Positions 43,685 through 52,475 of a DNA stretch of 64,000 nucleotides are shown in pieces (the stretch's first letter is position 1; each line of letters opens with the position of its first letter). Source of the stretch: Streptacidiphilus melanogenes (GTDB lineage Bacteria; Actinomycetota; Actinomycetes; Streptomycetales; Streptomycetaceae); the NCBI RefSeq assembly GCF_000787835.1, contig NZ_BBPP01000004.1, forward strand, positions 81,428 through 145,427, read 5' to 3'. A program made the translations under genes and the position numbers. The notes beneath the pieces were generated by a model, which was given only the letters and a program-made list of their open reading frames with translations, did not search any database and was not told where the DNA came from.

Positions 43685-43913
43685 GGGGACCTCCTCTCGG
43701 GTTACCGGGCGGCTGCCCGGCTCCGCGGAGGTCACACGGCCGGACGACTCCTGTCCGGTCCGCAGGGCGGCGCTTCGTCGGCCTGGGCGCGCCGACGGCC
43801 ATCACCGCGAGGGACACGTTCGGCCCCAGCTCCCCGGGCGCGGCCGACCGCGGGCCGAACCCGGATGTCGCTAGGCTCGGAGGGCGGATCGGCCTGACTG
43901 GGAGGGGGAGGTC

Positions 43914-44825
43914 TTGCTGCCGGACGACCTGCTGAGTATCGGGGAGCTCGCCGCGCGGGCCGGGGTGAGTGTGAAGGCGGTGCGCTTCTACTCCGACCAA
44001 GGGCTGCTGCCCGAGGTGGAGCGCAGCAGCGGCGGGCACCGGCGCTACGGGCCGGAGGCGCTGGAGACGTTGCGGCTGATCCGGTCGCTGCGGGCGTTGG
44101 ACGTGCCGCTGTCGGAGGTCGCGCGCGTCGTTCTGGAGAAGGAACGGGAGGGAGAGCGGCTCGAGGGCGTCGTGGCACGGCAGTTGGAGGTGCTCGGTGC
44201 CGAGATGGCGGTGTTGCGCTGGAGAGAGGCGGCGTTGCGGCTGCTGCACGAGTCGGCTCCCGGCGAGCGAGCGGAACTGCTGCGTCTGGTCGGCGCGTTG
44301 GGGACGCCGCCGGGTACGGACACGCTCGTGCGGTACTGGCGTCGTCTGCTGCCGCTGCGGCTTCCCGCCCGGTTGGCGGACGCGATCGTCGACGCGGCCG
44401 TGCCTCCGCTGCCCGAACAGCCGTCCTCCGCACAGGTGCTGGCGTTCGCACAGCTGCACGAGCTGACGGGGGCGGCTGCGGACGCCTGTCTGACCGAGCA
44501 CCGGCCCGCGCCGCCGCGGCCGGAGCTGCTGTACGACGGCCTGCGCGAGGCCTACGAGCTGGCCGTGCCCGACCTCCTCGACGGGTGCGACCCCGCCGCG
44601 GGCGAGGCGCTGGACTGCTTCGTCGGTGCTCACGCCCGCGCGCACGGCCGCCGTGACTCTCCGGGATACCGCCGCGAACTCGGTCGTGCCCTGGCGGCCG
44701 GCGAACACCCGGCCATGCGGCGCTACTGGGAGCTGGCGGCTGAGTTGACCCCGGCAACCCCGACCCTCGGCGCCGTGAACGACTGGCTCAGCTCCGCGCT
44801 CGCCGTGCAGCTCGCGCACGCATGA
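43914..44825 (+). CDS. MerR-family transcriptional regulator
   Basis: 303 aa. TTG start with GGGAGGGGGAGG just upstream. The MerR DNA-binding domain is complete: 'LSIGELAARAGVSVKAVRFY', 'SDQGLLPEVERSSGGHRRYG', then a long coiled-coil-forming helix ('VARVVLEKEREGERLEGVV'). The C-terminal ~190 residues are helical and have no cysteine pattern for metals, so it likely senses an organic ligand. It is divergent from the small Cys-rich gene; an SRPBCC gene follows after 92 bp. Confidence 0.88.
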   Translation: MLPDDLLSIGELAARAGVSVKAVRFYSDQGLLPEVERSSGGHRRYGPEALETLRLIRSLRALDVPLSEVARVVLEKEREGERLEGVVARQLEVLGAEMAVLRWREAALRLLHESAPGERAELLRLVGALGTPPGTDTLVRYWRRLLPLRLPARLADAIVDAAVPPLPEQPSSAQVLAFAQLHELTGAAADACLTEHRPAPPRPELLYDGLREAYELAVPDLLDGCDPAAGEALDCFVGAHARAHGRRDSPGYRRELGRALAAGEHPAMRRYWELAAELTPATPTLGAVNDWLSSALAVQLAHA

Positions 44826-44917
44826 CGGCGGTTCCGGCGCGTCGCCGTTCCGGCGGCGGGCGATCCGGCACCATGGCCCGTGGGGCCTCAGGGATCGAGT
44901 GACCGCAGGAGTGCACC

Positions 44918-45361
44918 GTGCCCGTCGACGTGCTGACCGAGACCGTGATCGCCCGCCCGAGCGACGAGGTGGCCGCATACGCGGGCAACCCCGACAACGC
45001 GCCCGAGTGGTACGAGAACATCACTTCCGTGCGGTGGAGGACCCGTCCGCCGCTCGGCGTCGGCTCGAAGCTCGACTTCGTGGCGAACTTCATGGGACGG
45101 ACCCTCAGCTACACCTACGCGGTCGTCGAGTACGGCCCCGAGCGCCTGGTCATGCGCACCGAGCAGGGCCCGTTCCCGATGGAGACCACCTACACCTGGG
45201 ACGCCGTCGACGCGACGCACACCCGGATGACCCTGCGCAACCGCGGCGAGCCGTCGGGGTTCGCGAAGGTGGCCGCGCCGATGATGGCCGCCGCGATGCG
45301 CCGGGCGAACACCAAGGACCTGGCCCGCCTCAAGCGGCTGCTCGAGACGGGCCGGGGCTGA
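44918..45361 (+). CDS. SRPBCC-family (polyketide cyclase/dehydrase-like) protein
   Basis: 147 aa from a GTG with GGAG upstream. The fold's sequence pattern is clear: 'VLTETVIARPSDEVAAYAG' (first strand and helix), 'NAPEWYENI', 'YGPERLVMRT', 'TYTWDAVDATHTRMTLR', and a long C-terminal helix. SRPBCC proteins bind hydrophobic ligands in a helix-grip cavity; here catalytic function is unknown. It could be the ligand-related partner of the MerR regulator. Confidence 0.85.
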   Translation: MPVDVLTETVIARPSDEVAAYAGNPDNAPEWYENITSVRWRTRPPLGVGSKLDFVANFMGRTLSYTYAVVEYGPERLVMRTEQGPFPMETTYTWDAVDATHTRMTLRNRGEPSGFAKVAAPMMAAAMRRANTKDLARLKRLLETGRG

Positions 45362-45562
45362 ACCGCGAGCCACATCGGGCGGTTGCGTTGGAAGGCGGTC
45401 GAAAAGCGACATGAGCCCGTCATGCGATCTTGCTCGGCACCAGGCCTCTTGGGTCTGCTATTGACTACGAACGGCGAAAGAGCTCATTGGCAGTACAGCC
45501 CTCGTCCCCGTCTGCGACCAGGCAGACGTTGAACCCAGCGGCGTCACGCCGGATCTCACCGG

Positions 45563-45934
45563 TCAGCCTGGGCAGGAGGGCGACTGGCCGGAACCCAGAT
45601 CCACCGCGAAGCTCTGCCCTCGTGCCGCAGAGGCGTCGCCCCAGTAGGTGTTGCCACTCGAGTCACCTGGAAGGGGCACGACGAACTCCCACTTAGCGCC
45701 TGAGGGCAAAGAGCTGCACTGTGCGTCGAGGACGGTCAGGTCCAGGCCGGTCGCCGTGAAAGTGTGGTCCGCCGACAGGGTCATCCGGGCCCCGGAGGCT
45801 GCGCTCCAAGTGCCGAGCAGTTGGCCTTTGGTGACGAATGTCGGCGGGCTGCCTGCATTGTCGCAGGCAGTGCCGCCCCACAGGATGCCGGCCGTCAGGA
45901 GGCAGACTCCGGAGACACGCACAACCCCCGGCAC
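45563..45934 (-). CDS. Small lipoprotein
   Basis: 123 aa from a GTG at 45934 that has GGGAG at 7 bp; a GTG at 45940 is also in frame. The N-terminus is a lipoprotein signal peptide ending in a Gly-Gly-Thr-Ala-Cys lipobox around residue 24. The mature part is beta-rich ('GQLLGTWSAASGARMTLSAD', 'TFTATGLDL', 'KWEFVVP') and ends 'QSPSCPG'. It resembles small lipocalin-like secreted proteins of actinomycetes. Function unknown. Confidence 0.72.
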   Translation of the reverse strand: MPGVVRVSGVCLLTAGILWGGTACDNAGSPPTFVTKGQLLGTWSAASGARMTLSADHTFTATGLDLTVLDAQCSSLPSGAKWEFVVPLPGDSSGNTYWGDASAARGQSFAVDLGSGQSPSCPG

Positions 45935-46189
45935 GATCACGCTCCCGCAATCCGTTCGACGTCCTCAGCTGACGAGGGCTATCGTGCCGCACTATTTGAA
46001 CATGTTCAGCGCTGGCTCAGTGATGCGCCGACTCGCCTATCTGCGCCGGGCTGTGGGCGCCAAGCCCCGTTTCACGACTACGTCTACCAAGGTGATGAAC
46101 CCTCCCGAGCGCTGCCGTGAACTGCCCCGCAGGCGACTTCAGACTTGCGTGCAGGCGGGTTCGGAAACGGACACCTAGACTCCGTGATC

Positions 46190-46735
46190 ATGTTCAAGGG
46201 GTGGTGGCACGTGCTGCCGGAAGAAGAGCGCCAGCAGTGGACGTCGGAACCTTTCACGCGCGTGGGCCCGCTGCGGTTCGACATGAGTCCGCTCGAGGTC
46301 AGGGACGTGATGAGCGACGTCACATCGGAAGCAGAGCGGCATACGTGGCGGACGGGCCGAACCGGGAGTGCCCGGACGGTCATCGAGGGCCGCTATCAGG
46401 AGTTCGGCCTGCACCTCTACTACCGCGATGAGCGACTTGCGGGCGTGGTGATCGACGCACTGTGCGGGCCGCAGGTCTTCGCGGACGGCACGGCGCTGGT
46501 CGGACGAGTACCGTCCGAGCTGGAGCAGTGGATGCTCGACCGTGCCGACGCCCGCCCGCCGTACACCGAGCTCACGTACATGGGCGCCGGCGTTCCCGCC
46601 TCGGAATCCCTGGGTGTGACAATCAACGTTCAGCGCAACGGCGACCGGTTGGTCACCCGACCGATGTTCTATCCCGTCGAGGCCCTCGACGATCTCTCGC
46701 ACTGGCTGCCCTGGGACGCGTGGACAGTCCTCTGA
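46190..46735 (+). CDS. Unknown protein, possible immunity-type
   Basis: 181 aa from the ATG at 46190; a GTG at 46184 would add two residues. Alternating helix/strand pattern with many Trp and acidic residues ('VGPLRFDMSPLEVRDVM', 'GLHLYYRDERLAGVVID', 'LDDLSHWLPWDAW'). It has no signal peptide. Proteins of this style (small, acidic, solitary, beside SMI1 genes) are often immunity proteins in polymorphic-toxin regions, but no family can be named. No toxin gene is nearby. Confidence 0.65.
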   Translation: MFKGWWHVLPEEERQQWTSEPFTRVGPLRFDMSPLEVRDVMSDVTSEAERHTWRTGRTGSARTVIEGRYQEFGLHLYYRDERLAGVVIDALCGPQVFADGTALVGRVPSELEQWMLDRADARPPYTELTYMGAGVPASESLGVTINVQRNGDRLVTRPMFYPVEALDDLSHWLPWDAWTVL

Positions 46736-46779
46736 CCTGCCGCCCCGGGTGTCAGCCCGCCGAACTACAGTTCTGGATC

Positions 46780-47353
46780 ATGCCGGTTGCTTCCCACCGC
46801 ACCGTGGCGGAAGACGACGAACTTGTGGAGAGGCTGCGCGCACCTCGCGTGGGGCCCCCAGGGCAGGAGGCACACCCGAGGCTGCCTCCCGGAGCGGCCC
46901 TTCCTGCTGCTCACGATGACCGAGGTCGAACGCGCGGAACGCGAACTCGGTTACGCGCTACCCTCGTTGCTGAGGTGCCTCTACACCGAGATCGGCGACG
47001 GAGGGTTCGGGCTGGAAGGCGGGCTGCGTCACTGACGCCGCGTCGTATCCCGGGCTGGCACAGGCCGGACTGGCCGTGCGCGACGACCATCCACGCGGCG
47101 TGTGCGCAATGGGCACTCCCGAAATCCTGGTTCTTCCTGACCGGCGGCGGCTTGCACCATGGAGTGGTACGTCTCGCTTTCAGCCGTCGATCACCCAGTG
47201 CTGCTGTGGAATGCGGACGGCTGGGAACCGGACTGGGGCGAGGACCCCCACGACGGCCTGCGGTACGCGGCGTCCTCGCTGCGCCAGTGGCTGTGGACCT
47301 GGGCCAGTGCCACGAAGCCTAAGTTGATCTTGGTGCGCCGGGAAGGGCGCTGA
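46780..47353 (+). pseudogene. SMI1/KNR4-family protein, decayed by frameshifts
   Basis: Pieces of a SMI1/KNR4 protein follow each other in different frames: an N-terminal 'EDDELVERLRA' piece in the frame of the ATG at 46780; 'EVERAERELGYALPSLLRCLY', then 'GDGGFG', in a second frame that stops at 47035; and a C-terminal 'VLLWNADGWEPDWGEDPHDG' and 'LRQWLWTWA' piece around 47159-47310. In intact genes these pieces are contiguous with an extra ~50 residues at the N-terminus. SMI1 proteins are frequent immunity proteins. An IS-like element begins at its 3' end. Confidence 0.75.
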
Positions 47354-48890
47354 GCAGGGCGAACTTGCGGCTGGGGGGACCGGTATGGCGGGTACCGGTG
47401 CCGGTCGATCTCTTCACTCGGTAGGAGTTGTGGCGGGTGCGTTTGACGACGCGCGGGTAGCTGCGGTGGCGCCGTTCGGGATTGCGGTTTCGGCGTGCTG
47501 CGAGCGTCGCCAGGATCTCGGTAGTCACGGCGTCCCAACGTTCAGCGGGGAAACGCCGCCGTGCCGGTGGCGGTGCGGCGGACGATGTTGACGGTCCTCA
47601 GGAAGCTGCCCCGGTCCGGGTCGATGTCGGCGCCGGTCGCGGCCTGACAGATCAGGGAGTTGATGGCGTAGTGGACCAGCAGGTAGGCCCAGATCTCCTG
47701 GTGGACCAGGTCCGGGCTCTTGGATCGCAGTACCTTCCCCGGCTCGCGTAGGACGCTTTTGAGCTGCCCGTTTGCCGTCTCTTCCTCCCATCTTTGGTGG
47801 TAGGCGCCGGCGATTTCGGCGGCCGAGGCGGCATCGGGATCGGTGATGTTGGTGATCAGGCAGACCCGTTCCTGCCCGTCGCGGTCCGGGACGTCGTACT
47901 CCACGACCCGCACCACGTGGGCCGCGACGGGGTCCGGCTTGACCCCCGACCTTGTTTCGTCCAGCAGCTCCTCCCGCTGTCGGCCGCGGATCGCGGGGTC
48001 GACCAGGGCCGAGAGGTACGTGCCGTCGGACAGGACCTTGAGAATCGGCAGGGACAGCTGCGTTGGCGCCCGCCAGCACAGTGCGGCCCCGGTTTGCGCG
48101 GCGGCACTGAACGCGGCGAAGCTGTAGAAGCAGCGATCGGCCAGCAGCAGCCAGTTACTGGAGATCGAGGGCAGTAGCGAGGCGGCCATCGTCTTTTCCC
48201 TGCGGCTCCACGGGCCGACCTCGGCGTCCATGAACGCGTGGGACCCACACTCAACCACGGCTACCACCCGTGCTTTGGGGAAGGCCGAGCGCGAAAGGTC
48301 GTTGCCCGCGTACCCGAACTCGGCTGCGTTCTGAGGCGAGTCGGGCACGTCCAGGTCGAAGCCGTCGATGGCCGTCAGACGCCACTGTCGCAGCCACGCG
48401 CCCCGGGTCTCGCTGTTCGCCACCGGCTCGGCCACCCGGTAGAACGTCTCACGGAGCACGTCACGGCCCAGGCGCTTACGCGCCTGGGTGATCCCAGAGG
48501 ATGTCGGCGGTTCCCACGCCGCGTCCCAGACACCGAACGCCGACAGCGACCCGGTCACCTTCTGCGCGACCTCCTCGGCCGCGTCGTCGGAGAACAGGCA
48601 CAGCGCCATCGTCAGGTACGCGGTGACATGCGGGGGGAGCTTTCCGCCGCGGCGTTGCTCGGCCACCCCGCATACAGCGGCGGCCTCATCGACCTTGAAG
48701 CGCGGCACCGCCGCAACCAAAACCCCCAACGACACCTGGTCTGGTCGTGCGACCGGACCATCCGATTGCACGGACCCCTGAGCCATGCGGCAACCCTAGC
48801 CGTGCGACTGACGTGGCATTGGGACCTGGGCCGACGGCGGAGATGTGTGGGACGAGGTGCTGGCGTTGCAGGAGTCCGAGCGTGAACCGG
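47331..48890 (-). mobile_element. IS4-like insertion sequence (about 1.56 kb), boundaries tentative
   Basis: A single transposase gene fills the element. The 8-bp sequence GTTGATCT occurs directly on both sides (47323-47330 and 48891-48898), as expected for a target duplication. The 1560-bp length fits the IS4 family. Terminal inverted repeats are not convincing by eye, and the alternative C-terminal transposase frame runs a few codons past the left border, so the ends need alignment with relatives. It sits at the 3' end of the SMI1 remnant. Confidence 0.5.
47542..48786 (-). CDS. IS4-family transposase, C-terminus frameshifted
   Basis: 414 aa from an ATG at 48786. The N-terminal region matches the IS4-type transposase N-domain ('VDEAAAVCGVAEQRRGGKLP', 'HVTAYLTMALCLF'). 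The DDE fold shows 'LTAIDGFDLDVPDS' (first Asp), 'LLLADRCFYSF' (second Asp) and 'AGAYHQRWEEETANGQLKSV', the Y-(2)-R-(3)-E-(6)-K signature with the catalytic Glu. Translation ends right after 'TGTAAFP' at 47542. In the next frame it continues, after one fewer C in a run of four, with 'AERWDAVTTEILATLAARRN' and about 50 further basic residues to about 47319. The tail could be lost by mutation, or made by slippage. Confidence 0.85.
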   Translation of the reverse strand: MAQGSVQSDGPVARPDQVSLGVLVAAVPRFKVDEAAAVCGVAEQRRGGKLPPHVTAYLTMALCLFSDDAAEEVAQKVTGSLSAFGVWDAAWEPPTSSGITQARKRLGRDVLRETFYRVAEPVANSETRGAWLRQWRLTAIDGFDLDVPDSPQNAAEFGYAGNDLSRSAFPKARVVAVVECGSHAFMDAEVGPWSRREKTMAASLLPSISSNWLLLADRCFYSFAAFSAAAQTGAALCWRAPTQLSLPILKVLSDGTYLSALVDPAIRGRQREELLDETRSGVKPDPVAAHVVRVVEYDVPDRDGQERVCLITNITDPDAASAAEIAGAYHQRWEEETANGQLKSVLREPGKVLRSKSPDLVHQEIWAYLLVHYAINSLICQAATGADIDPDRGSFLRTVNIVRRTATGTAAFPR

Positions 48891-49164
48891 GTTGATCTGT
48901 GATCTCGGAAGAGCCCGGGGCCCACCGCTGATTTTCGTTCCGCTACTTGCCGCGCCCCTTGAGGTTCACGTCCTCACAGACGGCTCAATCGTCGTACCGG
49001 TGACAGCTGACCTGCAGCGACCCGCGAGATCGTGTGACGAGCTCAAGGCGAAAGGCGAATTAATTCTGCTCTCTGGAGTGTCGAGTGGCGTCGGCTCCCG
49101 GGCGGGGATTGGATCGGAGGCCCGCCCCTTCGGCAGATATCGAGACATCGAAAGAGGAACTGCG

Positions 49165-49932
49165 TTGAAGGTGATCGGAAAAATCCCTGGCGCCCCCTGC
49201 TGGGCGCAGCTGAGCGCACGCGACTCGGAAGCGGCCCAGAAGTTCTACGGTCAGCTTTTCGGCTGGACCGCCGAGACCGACCCCGACCCCCAGTACGGCG
49301 GCTACACGACTTTCTCCCTCGACGGGCGGCCCGCCGCGGCCGTGGCCCCGCTGATGAACCCGCAGCAGCCGGTCATGTGGCTGCTGTCCTTCGCCACCCC
49401 TGGCGTCGACGACGCGGCCGAGGCTGCGAAGGGTGCCGGCGCGCAGGTGTGGATGGGGCCGATGGACGTCGGCGACCTCGGCCGCTGGGCTCTGCTCAGC
49501 GACCCGACGGGGGCGCCCTTCGCGCTCTGGGAGAGCAGGAAGTTCAGCGGCTTCGGCGTGGCCGAGGAGCCCAACTCGCTCAGCTGGATCGACCTGTCCA
49601 CCAAGGACCGGAGCGCCGCGGTGGAGTTCTACCGGACCTTCCTCAACTGGCAGGTGTGGCCGCACCAGGACTACCCCATGGTCGGGCTGGACGACACCAT
49701 GTTCGGCGGCGTCATGGAGATGGGCGACATGTTCCCGCCCGAGGTTCCCTCGCACTGGAACCCGTTCTTCCTGGTCGGCGACGTGGACGCGACCGCGGCC
49801 AAGGCCGGGCAGCTCGGAGCCGAGGTCGTCCACGGTCCGGTGGACGTGGAGATGGACAACGGGCCGCGGCTCGCCGTCATCCGCGACCCGCAGGGCGCCA
49901 CCTTCGGCGTCTTCGCCCCCCGCGGGAGCTGA
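49165..49932 (+). CDS. Two-domain VOC/glyoxalase-like protein
   Basis: 255 aa from a TTG at 49165 with AAAGAGGA six bases upstream; a GTG at 49171 is in frame. Two VOC modules: first 'PGAPCWAQLSARDSEAAQKF' to 'LLSDPTGAPFALWE', then 'SLSWIDLSTKDRSAAVEFY' to 'VIRDPQGATFGVFAP'. Each repeats the betaalphabetabetabeta pattern typical of the 27-kDa antigen CFP30B-like proteins. Substrate unknown. The upstream 260 bp hold no gene and are bordered by the IS. Confidence 0.88.
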   Translation: MKVIGKIPGAPCWAQLSARDSEAAQKFYGQLFGWTAETDPDPQYGGYTTFSLDGRPAAAVAPLMNPQQPVMWLLSFATPGVDDAAEAAKGAGAQVWMGPMDVGDLGRWALLSDPTGAPFALWESRKFSGFGVAEEPNSLSWIDLSTKDRSAAVEFYRTFLNWQVWPHQDYPMVGLDDTMFGGVMEMGDMFPPEVPSHWNPFFLVGDVDATAAKAGQLGAEVVHGPVDVEMDNGPRLAVIRDPQGATFGVFAPRGS

Positions 49933-49981
49933 TCGCCCCCCGCGCGGGCTGATCGTCGCCCGCGCGGGCTGAGCCGGACCC

Positions 49982-50016
49982 GGGCCCACCGCCTCATTCG
50001 GCGAGACGGTGGGCCC
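49982..50016. terminator. Convergent hairpin terminator
   Basis: GGGCCCACCG (49982-49991) and CGGTGGGCCC (50007-50016) form a perfect 10-bp stem; the loop covers the last codons and stop of the leftward acetyltransferase gene. It can end transcripts from both sides. Confidence 0.65.
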
Positions 50017-50461
50017 GTTCGCGCCGGTAGGTGTAGAGGATGAACCCCTCGTGGAACCTGCCCACCCTGTCGTACAGCGCGCGAGCCGGGGCGTCCTCCA
50101 GCGTGTTCCAGTACAGCCCCGGCGCGCCGTTCTGCTCGGCGTCCCGGGCGACCCATTCGATCAGCGCCGTCGCGACACCCCGTCGGCGCGCCGTGTCGTC
50201 CACGAACAGGTCGGCCAGGTAGCACTTGTCGGAGTACCAGACCCCCGCGTGGAACAGGTAGTGCGCGATGCCGACGATCCTTCCGTCCAGCCGGGCGGCG
50301 ACCCCGCGTATCCGATCGTCGTCGAGCAGGCGCCGCCAGGTCCGGTCGTAGCTGTCCGCGCCGCGTTCGACGTCGAAGTAGGCGTCCTTGCCTCGCGCCA
50401 GCACCTCCCAACGGGCTCGGTCGGACTCGGTCAGGAAGCTGATCTCCACCATGGGGCCCAT
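49994..50461 (-). CDS. GNAT-family N-acetyltransferase
   Basis: 155 aa. The acetyl-CoA binding motif A is 'LADLFVDDTARRRGVATALI' (R-R-G-V-A), followed by motif B 'LYWNTLEDAPARALYDRVG'. The N-terminus 'VEISFLTESDRARWEVLARG' is the usual first strand and helix. It acetylates an amine substrate that cannot be inferred. ATG at 50461 with GAGGGG upstream. Start alternatives differ by three residues. Confidence 0.9.
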   Translation of the reverse strand: MGPMVEISFLTESDRARWEVLARGKDAYFDVERGADSYDRTWRRLLDDDRIRGVAARLDGRIVGIAHYLFHAGVWYSDKCYLADLFVDDTARRRGVATALIEWVARDAEQNGAPGLYWNTLEDAPARALYDRVGRFHEGFILYTYRRERAHRLAE

Positions 50462-50504
50462 CCTGCCCCTCGGCTGTGACAGTGGGTCGGGCGGACGGCC
50501 GGGG

Positions 50505-51476
50505 CTACCGGCGCTCCTGGTCGTCGGTCAGGGCGAGCCGCCAGTCCTCGCCGACCAGGCGACGGCCGAAGCTGTGGTGAGGCGTCTCGGCGTAGGGCTC
50601 GAAGCCCGCGCGGCGGTAGATGCGGCGGGCGGAGGTGAGGTTGCTCTGCGTCCACAGGACGAGCTCGCGGTAGCCGGTCTCGCGGGCGAAGTCCACGCAG
50701 GCGGAGACCAGTTGCTCGCCGATGCCGAGACCGCGCGCGTCGGGCTCGACGAGGAGCAGGCGCAGCCGGGCCGTGTCGGGGGCGTGGTCGCGGACGCAGA
50801 ACACCGCGCCGACGGGACGGCGGCTGCCGTCGGGCTGCTCCAGTTCCGCGATCCAGCCTCGCTCGCACGCCGGGTCGTGGTCGGCGGCGTACTCGGCGAC
50901 GATGCGGGCGACCAGGGCCTCGTAGGAGGCGTCGAAGCCGAACTCCCGGGCGTAGAGCGCGCCGTTGCGGGCGACCACCCAGCCCAGGTCGCCCGGCTCC
51001 GGGTCGCGCAGACGGATCACCGGCTTGTCGGGGCCGCCCGGAGACCCGGACAGCAGCGCGCGGGCGGTCCGCAGGGACCCGGTCAGCTCGCCGAGCCGGG
51101 CGGGGGAGAGGTCCGCGAGCAGCGCGGTGACGGCCTCGCGGGCGCGTGCGTCCAGGCGGGCGGCCTCGGCGCGCCCGGCCTCCGTGAGGGAGACCTGCTG
51201 GTAGCGGGCGTCCACGTCGTGCGCGGAGCGGACCACGAGCCCGTCCTGGTCGAAGCGGCTCAGCATCCGGCTGAAGTACGCGGCGCTCAGGCCGAGCTCC
51301 GCCCGCAGGTCGGCGACGGTCGCGCGCTCGCGCCGCGCGAGCTCGTACAGCACGCGGGCCTCGGCGAGGGTGAACGTCGACTCCAGCCGTCCGGCGTAGT
51401 CCAGGACCCCGAGGACCCGGGTGAAGAACCGGCTGAACTCGCGGACCTCGTCCACCGCGGCTTGCTGGGGACCCAT
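50505..51476 (-). CDS. MarR-GNAT fusion protein
   Basis: 323 aa. Residues ~1-150 are a MarR wHTH domain ('ATVADLRAELGLSAAYFSRM', 'DVDARYQQVSLTEAGR') with a dimerisation helix. Residues ~165-323 are a GNAT acetyltransferase with 'LLLVEPDARGLGIGEQLVSA' and 'LWTQSNLTSARRIYRRAGF'. Such bifunctional regulator-acetyltransferases are known in several bacteria and are thought to link ligand acetylation to gene control. The start at 51476 is preferred over an upstream ATG at 51614 whose residues are low-complexity. A single protein may thus both repress its operon and modify the inducing molecule. Confidence 0.9.
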   Translation of the reverse strand: MGPQQAAVDEVREFSRFFTRVLGVLDYAGRLESTFTLAEARVLYELARRERATVADLRAELGLSAAYFSRMLSRFDQDGLVVRSAHDVDARYQQVSLTEAGRAEAARLDARAREAVTALLADLSPARLGELTGSLRTARALLSGSPGGPDKPVIRLRDPEPGDLGWVVARNGALYAREFGFDASYEALVARIVAEYAADHDPACERGWIAELEQPDGSRRPVGAVFCVRDHAPDTARLRLLLVEPDARGLGIGEQLVSACVDFARETGYRELVLWTQSNLTSARRIYRRAGFEPYAETPHHSFGRRLVGEDWRLALTDDQERR

Positions 51477-51674
51477 GGCGATCACCTGCCTGCGAGAGTG
51501 CTTGCGCTGGTACATGCTCCAGATCAAGTATTCGCGCCCGGCCCGCGGCGCACAAGGGCTTGGGAGGAGACCTGGCGCGTCTCCTCGTGCAGTTGCGTGC
51601 GCGTGCACGCACATCGGTGGGGCGGGCGTTCCCCCGAGCCGCCCGCCGACCGATGCCCGCCCGCCTTCGTCGGC

Positions 51675-52475
51675 TCAGCCGAACCAGACGGGGCTTTCCG
51701 CGAACGCCGCCAGCTGCGCCCGGTCCAGCACCGGGGTCCTGCCCCACGGGCTGCCGAAGTCGATGCCGTGCCGCAGGCCGATGGTGTCCGAGGTGGCGAT
51801 GACGGAGAACATCCGCCGGTCCGGGTAGGAGACCGACGCGCTGTTGACCTCACCCGTGCGCTCGGCGTACGAGCCCGGCGGCTCGCTGTCCGCCAGCAGG
51901 GACGCGCCACCCGGCAGTGGGGTGAAGGTGCAGTGCCACGACACCGGGTCGTCGTTGCAGAAGCTCGCCTCGTCCGGCCCGAAGGCGTACTGCGGCGGGC
52001 GGGCCTTCGGGTCGTAGGAGTTGATGACGATCGCCGCCGAACGGCCGTCCTTGGTGATGACGTAGGTGCCGTCGAAGCGCGACTTCGGGTAGACCGTCGA
52101 CTTCGGCATGCCGGGCGGCATCGGCGTCGGCGGCAGGTCCTTGATCTTCGTGACCGTGCCGATGCCGGGCGGCAGCAGGCTCTTGACCACCGCCGCCGGG
52201 TCCTCCAGCGGATGCGGCGCCGCCGGCTTCGTGGTCACGCTGACCGGTCCCGGCTTCTTCGCTGCGCCGACCGCCCCGTTCGCCGTGTGCGGCAGCATCA
52301 CCACCAGTCCGGCGACCAGCGCCAGGCCCGCGCTGGTCGCGACCAGCGCGCCTGCCCGCCTGCGGTGCTGGCGGCGCGTCGCCTGCGCCAGCACCGCCTC
52401 CGTGATGTCCTCGCTCGGCGGCCGGAGCCCGTCCAGAGCCTTGTCCATGAGTTCCCTCACCGTGTAGTCCGTCAT
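51675..52475 (-). CDS. Membrane-anchored protein coupled to a SigE-type sigma factor
   Basis: 266 aa. A short cytosolic part ('MTDYTVRELMDKALDGLRPP' and a basic stretch) is followed by one TM helix ('GALVATSAGLALVAGLVVML') and a large outer domain with Pro-rich linker, 'TYVITKDGRSAAIVINSYDP' and 'VSYPDRRMFSVIATSDTI'. Proteins of this layout follow SigE-type sigma genes in streptomycetes; whether it is an anti-sigma factor or a co-regulated envelope protein is not clear. The ATG overlaps the sigma stop (ATGA), so they are coupled. Confidence 0.82.
   Translation of the reverse strand: MTDYTVRELMDKALDGLRPPSEDITEAVLAQATRRQHRRRAGALVATSAGLALVAGLVVMLPHTANGAVGAAKKPGPVSVTTKPAAPHPLEDPAAVVKSLLPPGIGTVTKIKDLPPTPMPPGMPKSTVYPKSRFDGTYVITKDGRSAAIVINSYDPKARPPQYAFGPDEASFCNDDPVSWHCTFTPLPGGASLLADSEPPGSYAERTGEVNSASVSYPDRRMFSVIATSDTIGLRHGIDFGSPWGRTPVLDRAQLAAFAESPVWFG

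Noticed and set aside
49930-49975. Short duplicated CCCGCGCGGGCTGA sequence after the VOC gene
   Set aside because: Two GC-rich copies with no wider structure; more likely slippage or a weak terminator part than an attachment site.
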